Shown: positions 1 to 5,633, counted from the stretch's first letter. The stretch is DNA of 9,024 nucleotides from Angelakisella sp. (GCA_013316495.1 WSMP01000061.1:1-9024), one strand, 5' to 3'. Notes: a model not told the origin generated them from the sequence alone. Numbers and translations are program-made.

Positions 1-167
1 CCCCGGCCCCGGCCCCTGCGCCGCAGCAGCCCGCTCCCTCCCTGGCAGAGGACCTGAGCGCCTTGGGGGAGGAACGGCCTGTTGAGGAACCGGTTCAGGA
101 TGCCTTCAACGACCCTGGGGATGACATCGACCTTACAGATATCATCCGGATGCTCAATAACCGCTAA
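1..167 (+). CDS. C-terminal tail of an unidentified protein (5' end outside window)
   Basis: An open frame enters from the left edge (first full codon at 3) and stops at TAA 165-167. It gives 54 residues. The tail starts with an alternating Pro-Ala/Gln run (PAPAPAPQQPAP), continues through an acidic stretch (about 12 Asp/Glu) and ends in DLTDIIRMLNNR, which could form a short amphipathic helix. A low-complexity Pro/Ala linker followed by a short conserved-looking C-terminal peptide is typical of a flexible tail carrying a docking motif, but the catalytic or structural part lies outside the window and I do not recognise the protein. The coding call rests on the open frame to the window edge, the coding-like composition and the terminator just downstream at 189-227. 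Confidence 0.7.
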   Translation, partial: PAPAPAPQQPAPSLAEDLSALGEERPVEEPVQDAFNDPGDDIDLTDIIRMLNNR

Positions 168-188
168 TTTTTCGGAAAAAGAATAGGC

Positions 189-227
189 AAACAGCCGCCC
201 TGGTGTTACTTCCGGGCGGCTGTTTTT
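189..227 (+). terminator. Intrinsic terminator of the left-edge gene
   Basis: A 10-bp perfect GC-rich stem (ACAGCCGCCC at 191-200 with GGGCGGCTGT at 214-223) can be extended by two A-T pairs. It has a 13-nt loop and runs into TTTTT at 223-227. It lies 21 nt after the left-edge stop codon. Read from the other strand, the same hairpin is followed by a broken T-rich run (complement of 168-188), so it may also stop the convergent minus-strand operon that ends at 300. A weaker hairpin at 256-261/270-275 lacks a T tract on either strand. Confidence 0.85.
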
Positions 228-299
228 GCGCAGGTGATTTTGTTTTATTGCTTAGGCTGGATGAAAAGCTCCAGCATCCGCTGCCGGGGCTGTAACTGG

Positions 300-1022
300 C
301 TATTCCTCCTCGGCCAGCAGCTCCCGCAGCAGCCGGTCGCGGTTGTTGACGAACATTTTGGTGATTTGATAGCTGCCGGTTTCCTCGTAGGCACAGGGAT
401 GGATAGGGCCATCGTCGAAGGTGAAGATGGCCGAGCCGGGAAGAGCCAGCAGAATGGGGGAATGGGTGGCGATGAGAAACTGGGAGCCCCTGCCGGCGGA
501 ATGGTAGATTTCCGCCAGCAGCGTCAGCTGCCGCTGGGGGGAGAGGGCCGCCTCCGGCTCGTCAAACAAAAAAACGCCGGTACTGCCCAGCCACCTTTGG
601 AGCAGGCTCATAAAGCTTTCCCCGTGGGACCGGTCGTGATACCGCTGGGAGGGATGCTTGGGGTCGGTATACTCCATCTCCTTGGTAGCCACGTTGTAAA
701 AGCTTTCCGCCCGCAGAAAATAGCCCCCCTCCGCCCGGCGGTAGCCCTTGATGAGCTTGATGGCGGAATAGAGGCCGGAGTGGGAATCGTAGGTGGAGAA
801 GTGGTAGTTTTTGGTGCCTCCCTCCGGGTTGAAGCCGTAGGCCACAGCAATGGCTTCCAGGAGGGTGGATTTGCCGGTACCATTATCCCCCACAAAAAAG
901 GTGACCGGAGCGGAAAGCTCCAGACGCTCCAATCCCTGCAAAGCAGGGATGCGGCGGAGGTAATCGTCCGATGCAATCCGTTCCCAGTCGATGGCGGCCT
1001 GCCGGATAAAAAGCTGGTTCAT
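300..1022 (-). CDS. AAA/ABC-type ATPase, single-domain (COG3910-like predicted ATPase)
   Basis: This 240-aa protein has the full set of ATP-binding motifs of the RecF/SMC/ABC-like ATPase group. The Walker A motif is GDNGTGKST (residues 45-53). An SHGE sequence (132-135) is in the position of the ABC signature. The Walker B motif is GVFLFDEPEAAL (149-160, with D154 and catalytic E155), and the switch histidine is in ATHSPI (H187). No long coiled coil, nuclease or TOPRIM domain follows, so it is a stand-alone ATPase of the small 'predicted ATPase' type. The role is unknown: relatives are annotated only as AAA family ATPases. It is the last gene of the minus-strand operon. Its ATG (1020-1022) lies 9 nt after the nth stop, and the only ribosome-binding candidate (AAGGGAT) overlaps the end of nth, so its translation probably depends on nth. 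A role linked to DNA repair is inferred from position only. Confidence 0.85.
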   Translation of the reverse strand: MNQLFIRQAAIDWERIASDDYLRRIPALQGLERLELSAPVTFFVGDNGTGKSTLLEAIAVAYGFNPEGGTKNYHFSTYDSHSGLYSAIKLIKGYRRAEGGYFLRAESFYNVATKEMEYTDPKHPSQRYHDRSHGESFMSLLQRWLGSTGVFLFDEPEAALSPQRQLTLLAEIYHSAGRGSQFLIATHSPILLALPGSAIFTFDDGPIHPCAYEETGSYQITKMFVNNRDRLLRELLAEEE

Positions 1023-1031
1023 GGCAGCCGC

Positions 1032-1673
1032 CTATCCCTTGGCCGGCGCGGGCTTATTCAGGCAAAGGTCCGCTAAGGGGCACACCCCGCACTGGGGCCG
1101 CCGGGCAATGCACACCTCCCGGCCAAAAAGCACCAGCCGGTGGCAGAAGTCGTTGGATTTTTCCGGGGGGAGGATGGGCCGCAGCTGGTTTTCCACCTTT
1201 GCCGGGTCCTTGCTGTCCGCCAGCCCCAGAAGATTGGTGATGCGGATGCAGTGGGTGTCGCAGACAATGGCGGGCTTTCCGTAAATATCCCCTACCACCA
1301 GATTGGCGGTCTTCCGGCCAATGCCGGGGAGCTTTACCAGCTCTTCAATGGTGTCCGGCACCACCCCGCCGTACTGGTCCACCAGCATTTTGCAGCAGGC
1401 GACAATATCCCGCGCCTTGGTCTTATAGAGGCCGCAGGATTTGATACATTCCTCCACGTCCTCCACCGGGGCTTCCGCCAGGGCCTGGACTGTGGGGAAT
1501 TTGCCGAAGAGCACCGGAGTCACCAGGTTCACCCGTGCGTCGGTGCATTGGGCCGCCAGCCGCACCGAGATAAGCAGCTCATGGGCCTTTTGGTACTCCA
1601 AAGAGCACTGGGCGCCGGGATATTTTTCCTCCAGCCGGGCGATGCAGGCCGCGGCCCGCTCTTTTTTTGTCAT
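1032..1673 (-). CDS. nth: Endonuclease III (DNA glycosylase/AP lyase)
   Basis: This 213-aa protein has the normal length for the family. It excises oxidised pyrimidines from DNA and nicks the resulting abasic site in base-excision repair. The helix-hairpin-helix motif LPGIGRKTANLV (115-126) contains the catalytic Lys (K121), and the catalytic Asp (D139) lies in the CDTHCIRI segment. Four cysteines at C188, C195, C198 and C204 have the C-X6-C-X2-C-X5-C spacing of the [4Fe-4S] cluster. I chose the ATG at 1671-1673 because AGGAGG (complement of 1681-1686) lies 7 nt upstream and because the protein then starts in the usual place. The open frame to 1727 adds 18 His/Arg-rich residues that are not family-like. 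The ATG overlaps the upstream stop as ATGA, which implies translational coupling. Confidence 0.97.
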   Translation of the reverse strand: MTKKERAAACIARLEEKYPGAQCSLEYQKAHELLISVRLAAQCTDARVNLVTPVLFGKFPTVQALAEAPVEDVEECIKSCGLYKTKARDIVACCKMLVDQYGGVVPDTIEELVKLPGIGRKTANLVVGDIYGKPAIVCDTHCIRITNLLGLADSKDPAKVENQLRPILPPEKSNDFCHRLVLFGREVCIARRPQCGVCPLADLCLNKPAPAKG

Positions 1674-2035
1674 GGAATGTCCTCCTCTGTGATGATGTGG
1701 ACCTCGGTGCCGTAGTGCTCGCTGCAAAAGCCGTTATCCAAAAAAATGGAGAAGAAGGGGGTCAGCTTTGGAGCCTCCCCGCAGTCCTGGGGGAGGGGCT
1801 GCTGAAGGAGCATCCGGAGAAAGGCAGGGGTAACATCCCCGGCAAATACCCGCCCGTGCTCCCAGCTTGCCGCCTCCTCTGCGCCGTGCTGCCCCGCCAG
1901 GGCGATGGCCTCCTTCTCGTCCTCCCAGCAGTGCAGCTGGAAGGTGTGAGCAAAAGGGGCAAATTCACCCAGGAGAGCCTGCCACCTTCGGAGATTTCCG
2001 GCTCGGTCCGGGCCATCCAGGGTGATAGTGGTCAC
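1670..2035 (-). CDS. Hypothetical protein, 121 aa, in the nth operon
   Basis: I do not recognise this family. The reading frame is open to 2155, but the plausible start is GTG at 2033-2035. It overlaps the TGA of the DUF6440-like gene (GTGA) and is preceded by GGAG and AAGGG stretches. From there the protein begins MTTITLDGPDRAGN and is 121 aa, soluble and acidic, with no membrane segment or signal peptide. It has several aromatic and His residues (FAPFAHTFQLHCWEDE near 25-40; FFSIFLDNGFCSEHYG near 93-108), and no catalytic motif stands out. Its TGA (1670-1672) overlaps the nth ATG (ATGA). Overlaps at both ends support a real gene made in step with DUF6440 and Nth. A small regulatory or accessory protein is possible, but function is unknown. 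Confidence 0.75.
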   Translation of the reverse strand: MTTITLDGPDRAGNLRRWQALLGEFAPFAHTFQLHCWEDEKEAIALAGQHGAEEAASWEHGRVFAGDVTPAFLRMLLQQPLPQDCGEAPKLTPFFSIFLDNGFCSEHYGTEVHIITEEDIP

Positions 2036-2220
2036 GGCTCCAGCCCTTCGCGGGAGATGACAGGCTTGCCGTCCGCTCCTAACAGGGGGGTGAATCCAGC
2101 ACCGTTGCCATCCTTGTGGAAAAGGTACTGGACGCCGGTAATGGTATCCACCCAAATCTCCGACACAGTAACAACGCCCTGGGTGTAAATCTTCTGGAAA
2201 CGGTCGCCGTTTTTAAACAT
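2032..2220 (-). CDS. DUF6440-like small protein, first gene of the nth operon
   Basis: This 62-aa protein starts at ATG 2218-2220, with AGGAG 8 nt upstream in the minus-strand leader. An open frame extends to 2364, but that stretch would run through the promoter. The sequence has the DUF6440 look: a short beta-rich N-terminus (FKNGDRFQKIY), then VTVSEIWVDTITGVQYLF, then a Gly-rich turn and the ending TPLLGADGKPVIS. The family is common in Firmicutes as tiny stand-alone proteins of unknown function. Here it leads a four-gene unit and its stop codon overlaps the next start (GTGA). The assignment to DUF6440 is from memory of the TGVxYLF...TPLLxxDGKPVI pattern. The small-gene call itself is firmer, because a strong promoter, a good ribosome-binding site and a coupled downstream gene agree. 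Confidence 0.83.
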   Translation of the reverse strand: MFKNGDRFQKIYTQGVVTVSEIWVDTITGVQYLFHKDGNGAGFTPLLGADGKPVISREGLEP

Positions 2221-2266
2221 TATAAGAGCTCCTCTCATACCAGAAAAATACGGTTTATTAAAAAAT

Positions 2267-2295
2267 ATTCTACCGGTTTCCCCCGCCCTTGTCAA
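2267..2295 (-). promoter_or_regulatory. Sigma-A-type promoter of the DUF6440-nth-ATPase operon
   Basis: On the minus strand a perfect -35 TTGACA (complement of 2290-2295) is followed by a 17-bp spacer and TAGAAT (complement of 2267-2272), which differs from TATAAT by one base. Transcription would start near 2260, leaving a leader of about 40 nt that contains GAGAGGAG before the ATG at 2220. Spacing and match are close to ideal, which suggests a constitutive, fairly strong promoter. Confidence 0.85.
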
Positions 2296-2348
2296 GAATG
2301 GACAAATGGGGAAAGAAGGGAAAAATCCCGTTTTTCTTAAATTTTTTC

Positions 2349-2377
2349 TTGCATTTCCCAACACCCTGTGGTATAGT
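2349..2377 (+). promoter_or_regulatory. Sigma-A-type extended -10 promoter of rplS
   Basis: TTGCAT (2349-2354) is followed by a 17-bp spacer and TATAGT (2372-2377), with TG at 2369-2370 giving an extended -10 (TGGTATAGT). Transcription would start about 2384-2385, leaving a leader of about 145 nt before the rplS start codon. A strong promoter fits a ribosomal protein gene. Confidence 0.85.
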
Positions 2378-2384
2378 ATTAAGG

Positions 2385-2529
2385 CATGAGAACTGTGGGG
2401 AGTGCTTCCCTGCGGGTTTTGATGGCGGCAATCCCCAACAGAGGGAGGGCCGGAAGGTCAAACCAGACAGTCCGCTGCCTGCGCCGGGAGCGCTGGTAAG
2501 AATGCCTGGATATTTTAAGGAGGAATTTT
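2385..2529 (+). ncRNA. Structured 5' leader of rplS (candidate L19 autoregulatory leader)
   Basis: The mRNA leader between the rplS promoter and start codon is about 145 nt, long for a simple untranslated region. By eye it can form two helices. CTGTGGGG (2393-2400) pairs with CCCCAACAG (2433-2441) with one bulged A. CCAG (2463-2466) plus CGCT (2473-2476) pairs with AGCGCTGG (2489-2496), leaving a 6-nt bulge. The ribosome-binding site AAGGAGG (2517-2523) lies just beyond, within reach of an alternative pairing. Firmicutes rplS genes are known to carry an L19 leader element (Rfam L19_leader). Membership in that family is inferred from position, as I cannot run a covariance search. Confidence 0.45.
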
Positions 2530-2874
2530 ATGGACGCTTTGAAACTGATTTCTGACAGCTGCCTGAAGGCAGACGCCCCCAAGGTGGAGATTGGCGACAC
2601 GGTTCGGGTGCAGGTCCGCATCAAGGAGGGCGAAAAGTCCCGTCTTCAGGCTTTTGAGGGCACTGTGATTGCCAAGAAGCACGGCGGCATCAACGAGACC
2701 TTCACTGTCCGGCGTATGTCCCATGGCGTGGGCGTGGAGCGTGTCTTCCCGGTGCATTCCCCCAACGTGGACAGCGTGGAGCTGATCCGCAAGGGCCGGG
2801 TACGCCGCAGCAAGCTCTACTACCTGCGGGATCGGGTGGGCAAGGCCGCCAAGGTGAAGGAAGCCATCCGCTAA
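2530..2874 (+). CDS. rplS: 50S ribosomal protein L19
   Basis: This 114-aa protein has the usual length of L19, a large-subunit protein at the interface with the 30S subunit. Recognisable parts are the IGDTVRVQVRIKEGEKSRLQAFEG block (about 22-45), the GTVIAKKHGGINETFTVRR block (about 45-63), GVGVERVFPVHSPNV (about 66-80) and the basic RRSKLYYLRDRVGKAAK tail. Strong AAGGAGG (2517-2523) stands 6 nt before the ATG. It has its own promoter, a long structured leader and a terminator at 2895-2925, so most transcripts may be monocistronic, with some readthrough into the downstream genes. The order rplS-lepB-ylqF-rnhB is common in Firmicutes. Confidence 0.98.
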   Translation: MDALKLISDSCLKADAPKVEIGDTVRVQVRIKEGEKSRLQAFEGTVIAKKHGGINETFTVRRMSHGVGVERVFPVHSPNVDSVELIRKGRVRRSKLYYLRDRVGKAAKVKEAIR

Positions 2875-2894
2875 AACCGAAAATAGGTAAAGAG

Positions 2895-2925
2895 AAGGGG
2901 ACAGCCAGCTGTTCCCTTTTGTCTT
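2895..2925 (+). terminator. Intrinsic terminator after rplS
   Basis: A 10-bp stem (AAGGGGACAG at 2895-2904 with CTGTTCCCTT at 2909-2918, one G-U pair) with a 4-nt loop is followed by TTGTCTT. The T run is interrupted, so termination may be partial. This would explain how the downstream genes are expressed in the absence of an obvious promoter between 2926 and 2950. Confidence 0.75.
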
Positions 2926-2950
2926 ATGGATTGACAGAAAGGAGTTTACC

Positions 2951-3445
2951 ATGGAGCTGACAAGATTTGAAAAATTTCGGGAGGGCCTTGCCGCCCATCT
3001 GCCCGGCGCTATTGATGAGATTCTGAAGAAAGAAAAGGGCAGTGACTTTTGCGAAATTGGCTTTATGACCACCGATGATTTTTCCGGCTGCTTCATCACC
3101 TGGGATACCAGCGGCAGCATCGACGAATTCTACGATTGGGACGAGCAGCTGGAGCCGGAAACCGACTTTCTCTACCAGCCTCTGGTGGACGTTGCAGCCG
3201 CCTGCAAGGAGATTGACCTTTGCACGGCGTCCCCGGAAAAGTGGGAGTTTGCCGTGGCGTATATGGCTGTGCTGGAGGCAAGCATCAAGGCCCTGCCGGA
3301 GGAGGTCTTTACCAAAAATGGCTTTGAGCGGGAGGACATCCTTTTCTTCACCACCATGTCCGACGGAGACTATGTGGAGGAGATGATGAACGAATCCCTG
3401 CGGAAATTTAACAGCAGGGAGACCATGGAGATTTACGAACTCTAA
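2951..3445 (+). CDS. DUF4303-like protein, 164 aa
   Basis: This soluble, acidic 164-aa protein has no signal peptide or membrane segment. It resembles DUF4303 proteins: an N-terminal helix, a beta strand SDFCEIGFMTTDDFSGCFITWDTS (about 31-54), a WD pair with acidic neighbours (FYDWDEQLEPE about 60-70), a long central helix around KWEFAVAYMAVLEASIKALPEEVF (about 97-120), and FEREDILFFTTMSDGDYVEEMMNESLRKFN (about 124-153). Family members are uncharacterised, and some lie near polymorphic-toxin immunity genes, but nothing here points to a toxin. AAAGGAG lies at 2938-2944 before the ATG. It stands between rplS and lepB, where many Firmicutes have no gene. The family call is from pattern memory, but the gene is secure. 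Confidence 0.8.
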   Translation: MELTRFEKFREGLAAHLPGAIDEILKKEKGSDFCEIGFMTTDDFSGCFITWDTSGSIDEFYDWDEQLEPETDFLYQPLVDVAAACKEIDLCTASPEKWEFAVAYMAVLEASIKALPEEVFTKNGFEREDILFFTTMSDGDYVEEMMNESLRKFNSRETMEIYEL

Positions 3446-3473
3446 TAGATCACCGGCGGGAGGAGGTGGTTCC

Positions 3474-4070
3474 ATGGGGCCGGAGGAGATGGATATTGAA
3501 GGGCTGATGGACCCAAATTCCGATACCCTGACAAAGGAGCAGTCCTACTCCCTGGAAAGCTCCCTGTGGAGCCTTTTCCATATGCTGCTGGTAGCCCTTC
3601 TTCTGGCTGGCGTCTTCATGTTCTTTGTCCGGGCCTCCCTGGTGCGGGGCAGCTCTATGGAGCCCACCCTTTGGGACGGGGACTGCATCCTGGTGCAGAT
3701 GATGGGCTACAAGGAGCCTCTGCCTGGGGACATTGTGGCAATAAAGGCGAAGGACCGGGCGGGAAAGCACCTGGTGAAGCGTATTATCGCCACCGGCGGC
3801 GACACGGTGCAGATTGACTTTGAGGCTGGGGCGGTGTTCGTCAACGGCCAGCGTCTGGAGGAACCCTATGTCCAGGAGGCCACCCACCTTAGTGGAGATA
3901 TTGCCTTCCCGGTAACGGTGCCGGAGGGCTGTTGCTTTGTTCTGGGGGATAACCGCAACCATTCCCAGGATAGCCGCAGCAGCGTCCTGGGCTTTGTCCC
4001 CAGGGAGGACATTGAAGGGAAAGTGTTTTTCCGCTTCGCCCCCCTGGAGCGGTTCGGCGCCATTGGCTGA
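3474..4070 (+). CDS. lepB: Signal peptidase I
   Basis: This 198-aa membrane protease, family S26, removes signal peptides from exported proteins on the outer face of the cytoplasmic membrane. A cytosolic N-terminus of about 30 residues precedes a single membrane segment (about 32-52, LWSLFHMLLVALLLAGVFMF). The catalytic Ser is in the GSSMEPTL motif (S61). The catalytic Lys is in KRIIATGGD (K102). The box GDNRNHSQDSR (158-168) carries the conserved GDNR...DSR signature. This is the short SipS-like Gram-positive form with one anchor. AGGAGG at 3461-3466 supports the ATG at 3474. It is 28 nt after the DUF4303-like gene and 36 nt before ylqF, so probably co-transcribed with them. Confidence 0.97.
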   Translation: MGPEEMDIEGLMDPNSDTLTKEQSYSLESSLWSLFHMLLVALLLAGVFMFFVRASLVRGSSMEPTLWDGDCILVQMMGYKEPLPGDIVAIKAKDRAGKHLVKRIIATGGDTVQIDFEAGAVFVNGQRLEEPYVQEATHLSGDIAFPVTVPEGCCFVLGDNRNHSQDSRSSVLGFVPREDIEGKVFFRFAPLERFGAIG

Positions 4071-4072
4071 AG

Positions 4073-4078
4073 TATAGT
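4073..4078 (+). promoter_or_regulatory. Possible -10 element upstream of ylqF
   Basis: TATAGT in the short lepB-ylqF gap lies in a sequence (4072-4088) that matches the -10/initiation region of the rplS promoter (2371-2387) at all but two positions. However, no good -35 element is seen 16-18 bp upstream (GCGGTT/CGGTTC) and the TG of an extended -10 is absent. It may be a weak internal promoter or coincidence. Confidence 0.35.
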
Positions 4079-4106
4079 AATAAGGTATAGAAAGGAGGGT
4101 GGCCCT

Positions 4107-4973
4107 ATGGCGGAGATTTTACCGGTGCAGTGGTTTCCCGGCCACATGGCGAAGACACGCCGCCTGATGCAGGAGAACCTGCGCCTGGTGGACCTGGTGG
4201 TGGAACTGGCCGATGCCCGTATCCCCCAAAGCAGCCGCAACCCGGAGCTGGACCGCCTGCTGGGCGGGAAACCCCGGCTGCTGCTGCTGAACAAAAGCGA
4301 TTCCGCCGAGCCGGAGGAGACCCGCCGCTGGTGCCAGTGGTACAGGGGGCAGGGTATTCCCGCCCTGGCTGCCGATTGCCGCACCGGTCAAGGGCTGGGG
4401 CAGTTCCTGCCCGCCATCCGCTCTGTTCTGGCGGAAAAGATTGCCCAATGGGAGAGGAACGGGATGACAGGGCGCACCATTCGGGTAATGGTGGTGGGTA
4501 TCCCCAATGTGGGGAAGTCCTCCCTCATCAACCGCCTGGCCGGCAACAAGAGGGCCAAGGTGGAGGACCGCCCCGGCGTCACCAGGGGGAAGCAGTGGGT
4601 CACCCTCCCCGGCGGGGTGGAGCTTTTGGATATGCCCGGCGTCCTCTGGCCCAAGTTCGAGGATGCGCTGGCGGGGGAGCGGCTGGCCTTTGTGGGGTCG
4701 GTGAAGGACGAGGTGCTGGACGTTGAGCACCTGGCGGTGCGCCTGTTGGAGGTGCTGGCCCCAACGGAAGGGGAGAAGATTGCCGCCCGGTATAATCTCC
4801 CGCTGGAGACAGTGGCCGAAAGCGAGCCCTTTGACCTGCTGGAGCAGATTGGCCGCAAGCGGGGGATGCTCCTCCCCGGCGGCCATGTGAACACCGAGCG
4901 GGCCGCCATCACCGTGGTGGACGAATTCCGGGGGGGCCAGTGGGGCCGCATCACCTTGGAAAAATCTCCGTGA
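4107..4973 (+). CDS. ylqF: Ribosome biogenesis GTPase YlqF/RbgA
   Basis: This 288-aa protein has the normal family length. It is a circularly permuted GTPase that acts late in 50S subunit assembly. The motif order G4-G1-G2-G3 is visible: LLNKSD (60-65) comes before GIPNVGKSS (131-139), then PGVTRGKQW with the G2 Thr (T159), then DMPG (175-178). The N-terminal QWFPGHMAKT (8-17) is the family hallmark, and the C-terminal RNA-binding helical region follows from about 200. AAAGGAGGG precedes the ATG with spacing near 8 nt. It is adjacent to rnhB as in many Firmicutes and part of the rplS-yraN block, placing it with L19 in ribosome production. The symbol rbgA is equally valid. Confidence 0.97.
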   Translation: MAEILPVQWFPGHMAKTRRLMQENLRLVDLVVELADARIPQSSRNPELDRLLGGKPRLLLLNKSDSAEPEETRRWCQWYRGQGIPALAADCRTGQGLGQFLPAIRSVLAEKIAQWERNGMTGRTIRVMVVGIPNVGKSSLINRLAGNKRAKVEDRPGVTRGKQWVTLPGGVELLDMPGVLWPKFEDALAGERLAFVGSVKDEVLDVEHLAVRLLEVLAPTEGEKIAARYNLPLETVAESEPFDLLEQIGRKRGMLLPGGHVNTERAAITVVDEFRGGQWGRITLEKSP

Positions 4974-4991
4974 CAGAAGGAAGGGAAACCT

Positions 4992-5633
4992 GTGGCAGAA
5001 AAGAAGGACAACCGCGGGCTTTGGGAGTTCGACGCCTCCTTTGGCCTCACCCTCTGCGGGGTGGATGAGGCGGGGCGGGGTCCCCTGGCAGGGCCGGTCT
5101 TTGCCGCCTGCGCCATCCTCCGGCCAGGGGTGGAGATTCCGGAGCTGAACGATTCCAAAAAACTTACAGAGAAGCGCCGGGAAGCCATCTTCGAGGAAAT
5201 ATTGGGGGAGGGGAAGGCCTGGTTTGGCATCGGGACTGCCTCCCCGGAGGAGATTGACCGGCTGAACATCCTCCAGGCCACCTTTCTTGCGATGCACCGG
5301 GCCTATGAGCGGATGCTGGCAGGGGATGGAGTCCCCCAACTGCCGCAGCTGGCCCTGGTGGACGGCAACCGGGATCCGGGGCTGCCTATCCCCACCCGGA
5401 CGGTGGTGAAGGGGGACGGGAAATCCGCTGCCATCGCTGCGGCCTCGGTGCTGGCAAAGGTGAGCCGGGACCGGTATATGCTGGAATTGGATCAGGAGTA
5501 CCCCCAGTACCAGCTGGCAAAGCACAAGGGCTACCCCACAAAGCTCCATTATGAGCTTATTGAAAAACACGGTGTTTCCCCCATCCACCGCCGTTCCTTC
5601 CTTCGGAAGGTGCTCCAGGAAAAGGAAGCGTGA
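4992..5633 (+). CDS. rnhB: Ribonuclease HII
   Basis: This 213-aa enzyme cleaves RNA in RNA-DNA hybrids and starts removal of single ribonucleotides from DNA. The active-site motif CGVDEAGRGPLAGPV (22-36) carries D25 and E26. The third carboxylate, D124, is in LVDGN. The fourth, D142, is in KGDGKSAAIAAASVLAKVSRD, with the 18-residue separation known from family structures. The motif DSKKLTEKRRE (54-64) is also typical. The start is GTG at 4992-4994, with GAAGGAAGGG upstream in the gap after ylqF (18 nt). The TGA (5631-5633) overlaps the yraN GTG (GTGA), which indicates coupled translation. Confidence 0.97.
   Translation: MAEKKDNRGLWEFDASFGLTLCGVDEAGRGPLAGPVFAACAILRPGVEIPELNDSKKLTEKRREAIFEEILGEGKAWFGIGTASPEEIDRLNILQATFLAMHRAYERMLAGDGVPQLPQLALVDGNRDPGLPIPTRTVVKGDGKSAAIAAASVLAKVSRDRYMLELDQEYPQYQLAKHKGYPTKLHYELIEKHGVSPIHRRSFLRKVLQEKEA

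Larger units (their letters stand above)
2221..2529. other. Divergent control region between the nth operon and rplS
   Basis: These 309 bases without an annotated gene are clearly AT-rich at 2221-2355 compared with the rest of the window. They hold the minus-strand promoter (2267-2295) with a 40-nt leader, a short inverted repeat in between (GGGA 2318-2321 / TCCC 2326-2329, flanked by AAGAA and TTCTT), the plus-strand rplS promoter (2349-2377), and the rplS leader (about 2385-2529) with its ribosome-binding site. The -35 elements face away from each other and are 53 bp apart, so the two promoters could share a regulator-binding site. Confidence 0.8.

Noticed and set aside
256..275. Hairpin GCTGGA/TCCAGC after the ATPase gene as a terminator
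   Set aside because: The 6-bp stem has no T tract on the minus strand. The stronger hairpin at 189-227 is the better candidate for both directions.
234..1076. A 280-codon open frame on the plus strand opposite the ATPase gene
   Set aside because: It mirrors the minus-strand ATPase, which has all its motifs. The translation lacks any family features and there is no ribosome-binding site.
1674..1727. N-terminal extension of nth by 18 codons
   Set aside because: The extra residues are His/Arg-rich and not family-like. AGGAGG sits right before ATG 1673, which is the normal start.
2931..2936. TTGACA as a -35 element before the DUF4303-like gene
   Set aside because: No -10 hexamer lies 16-18 bp downstream, where the coding region has already begun. 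The match overlaps the ribosome-binding region.
4119..5588. A 489-codon open frame on the minus strand across ylqF and rnhB
   Set aside because: It is antisense to two secure genes. The long stop-free frame comes from the GC-rich codon bias of the plus strand, the translation is Pro/His/Gln-rich without a recognisable domain, and it spans an intergenic gap.
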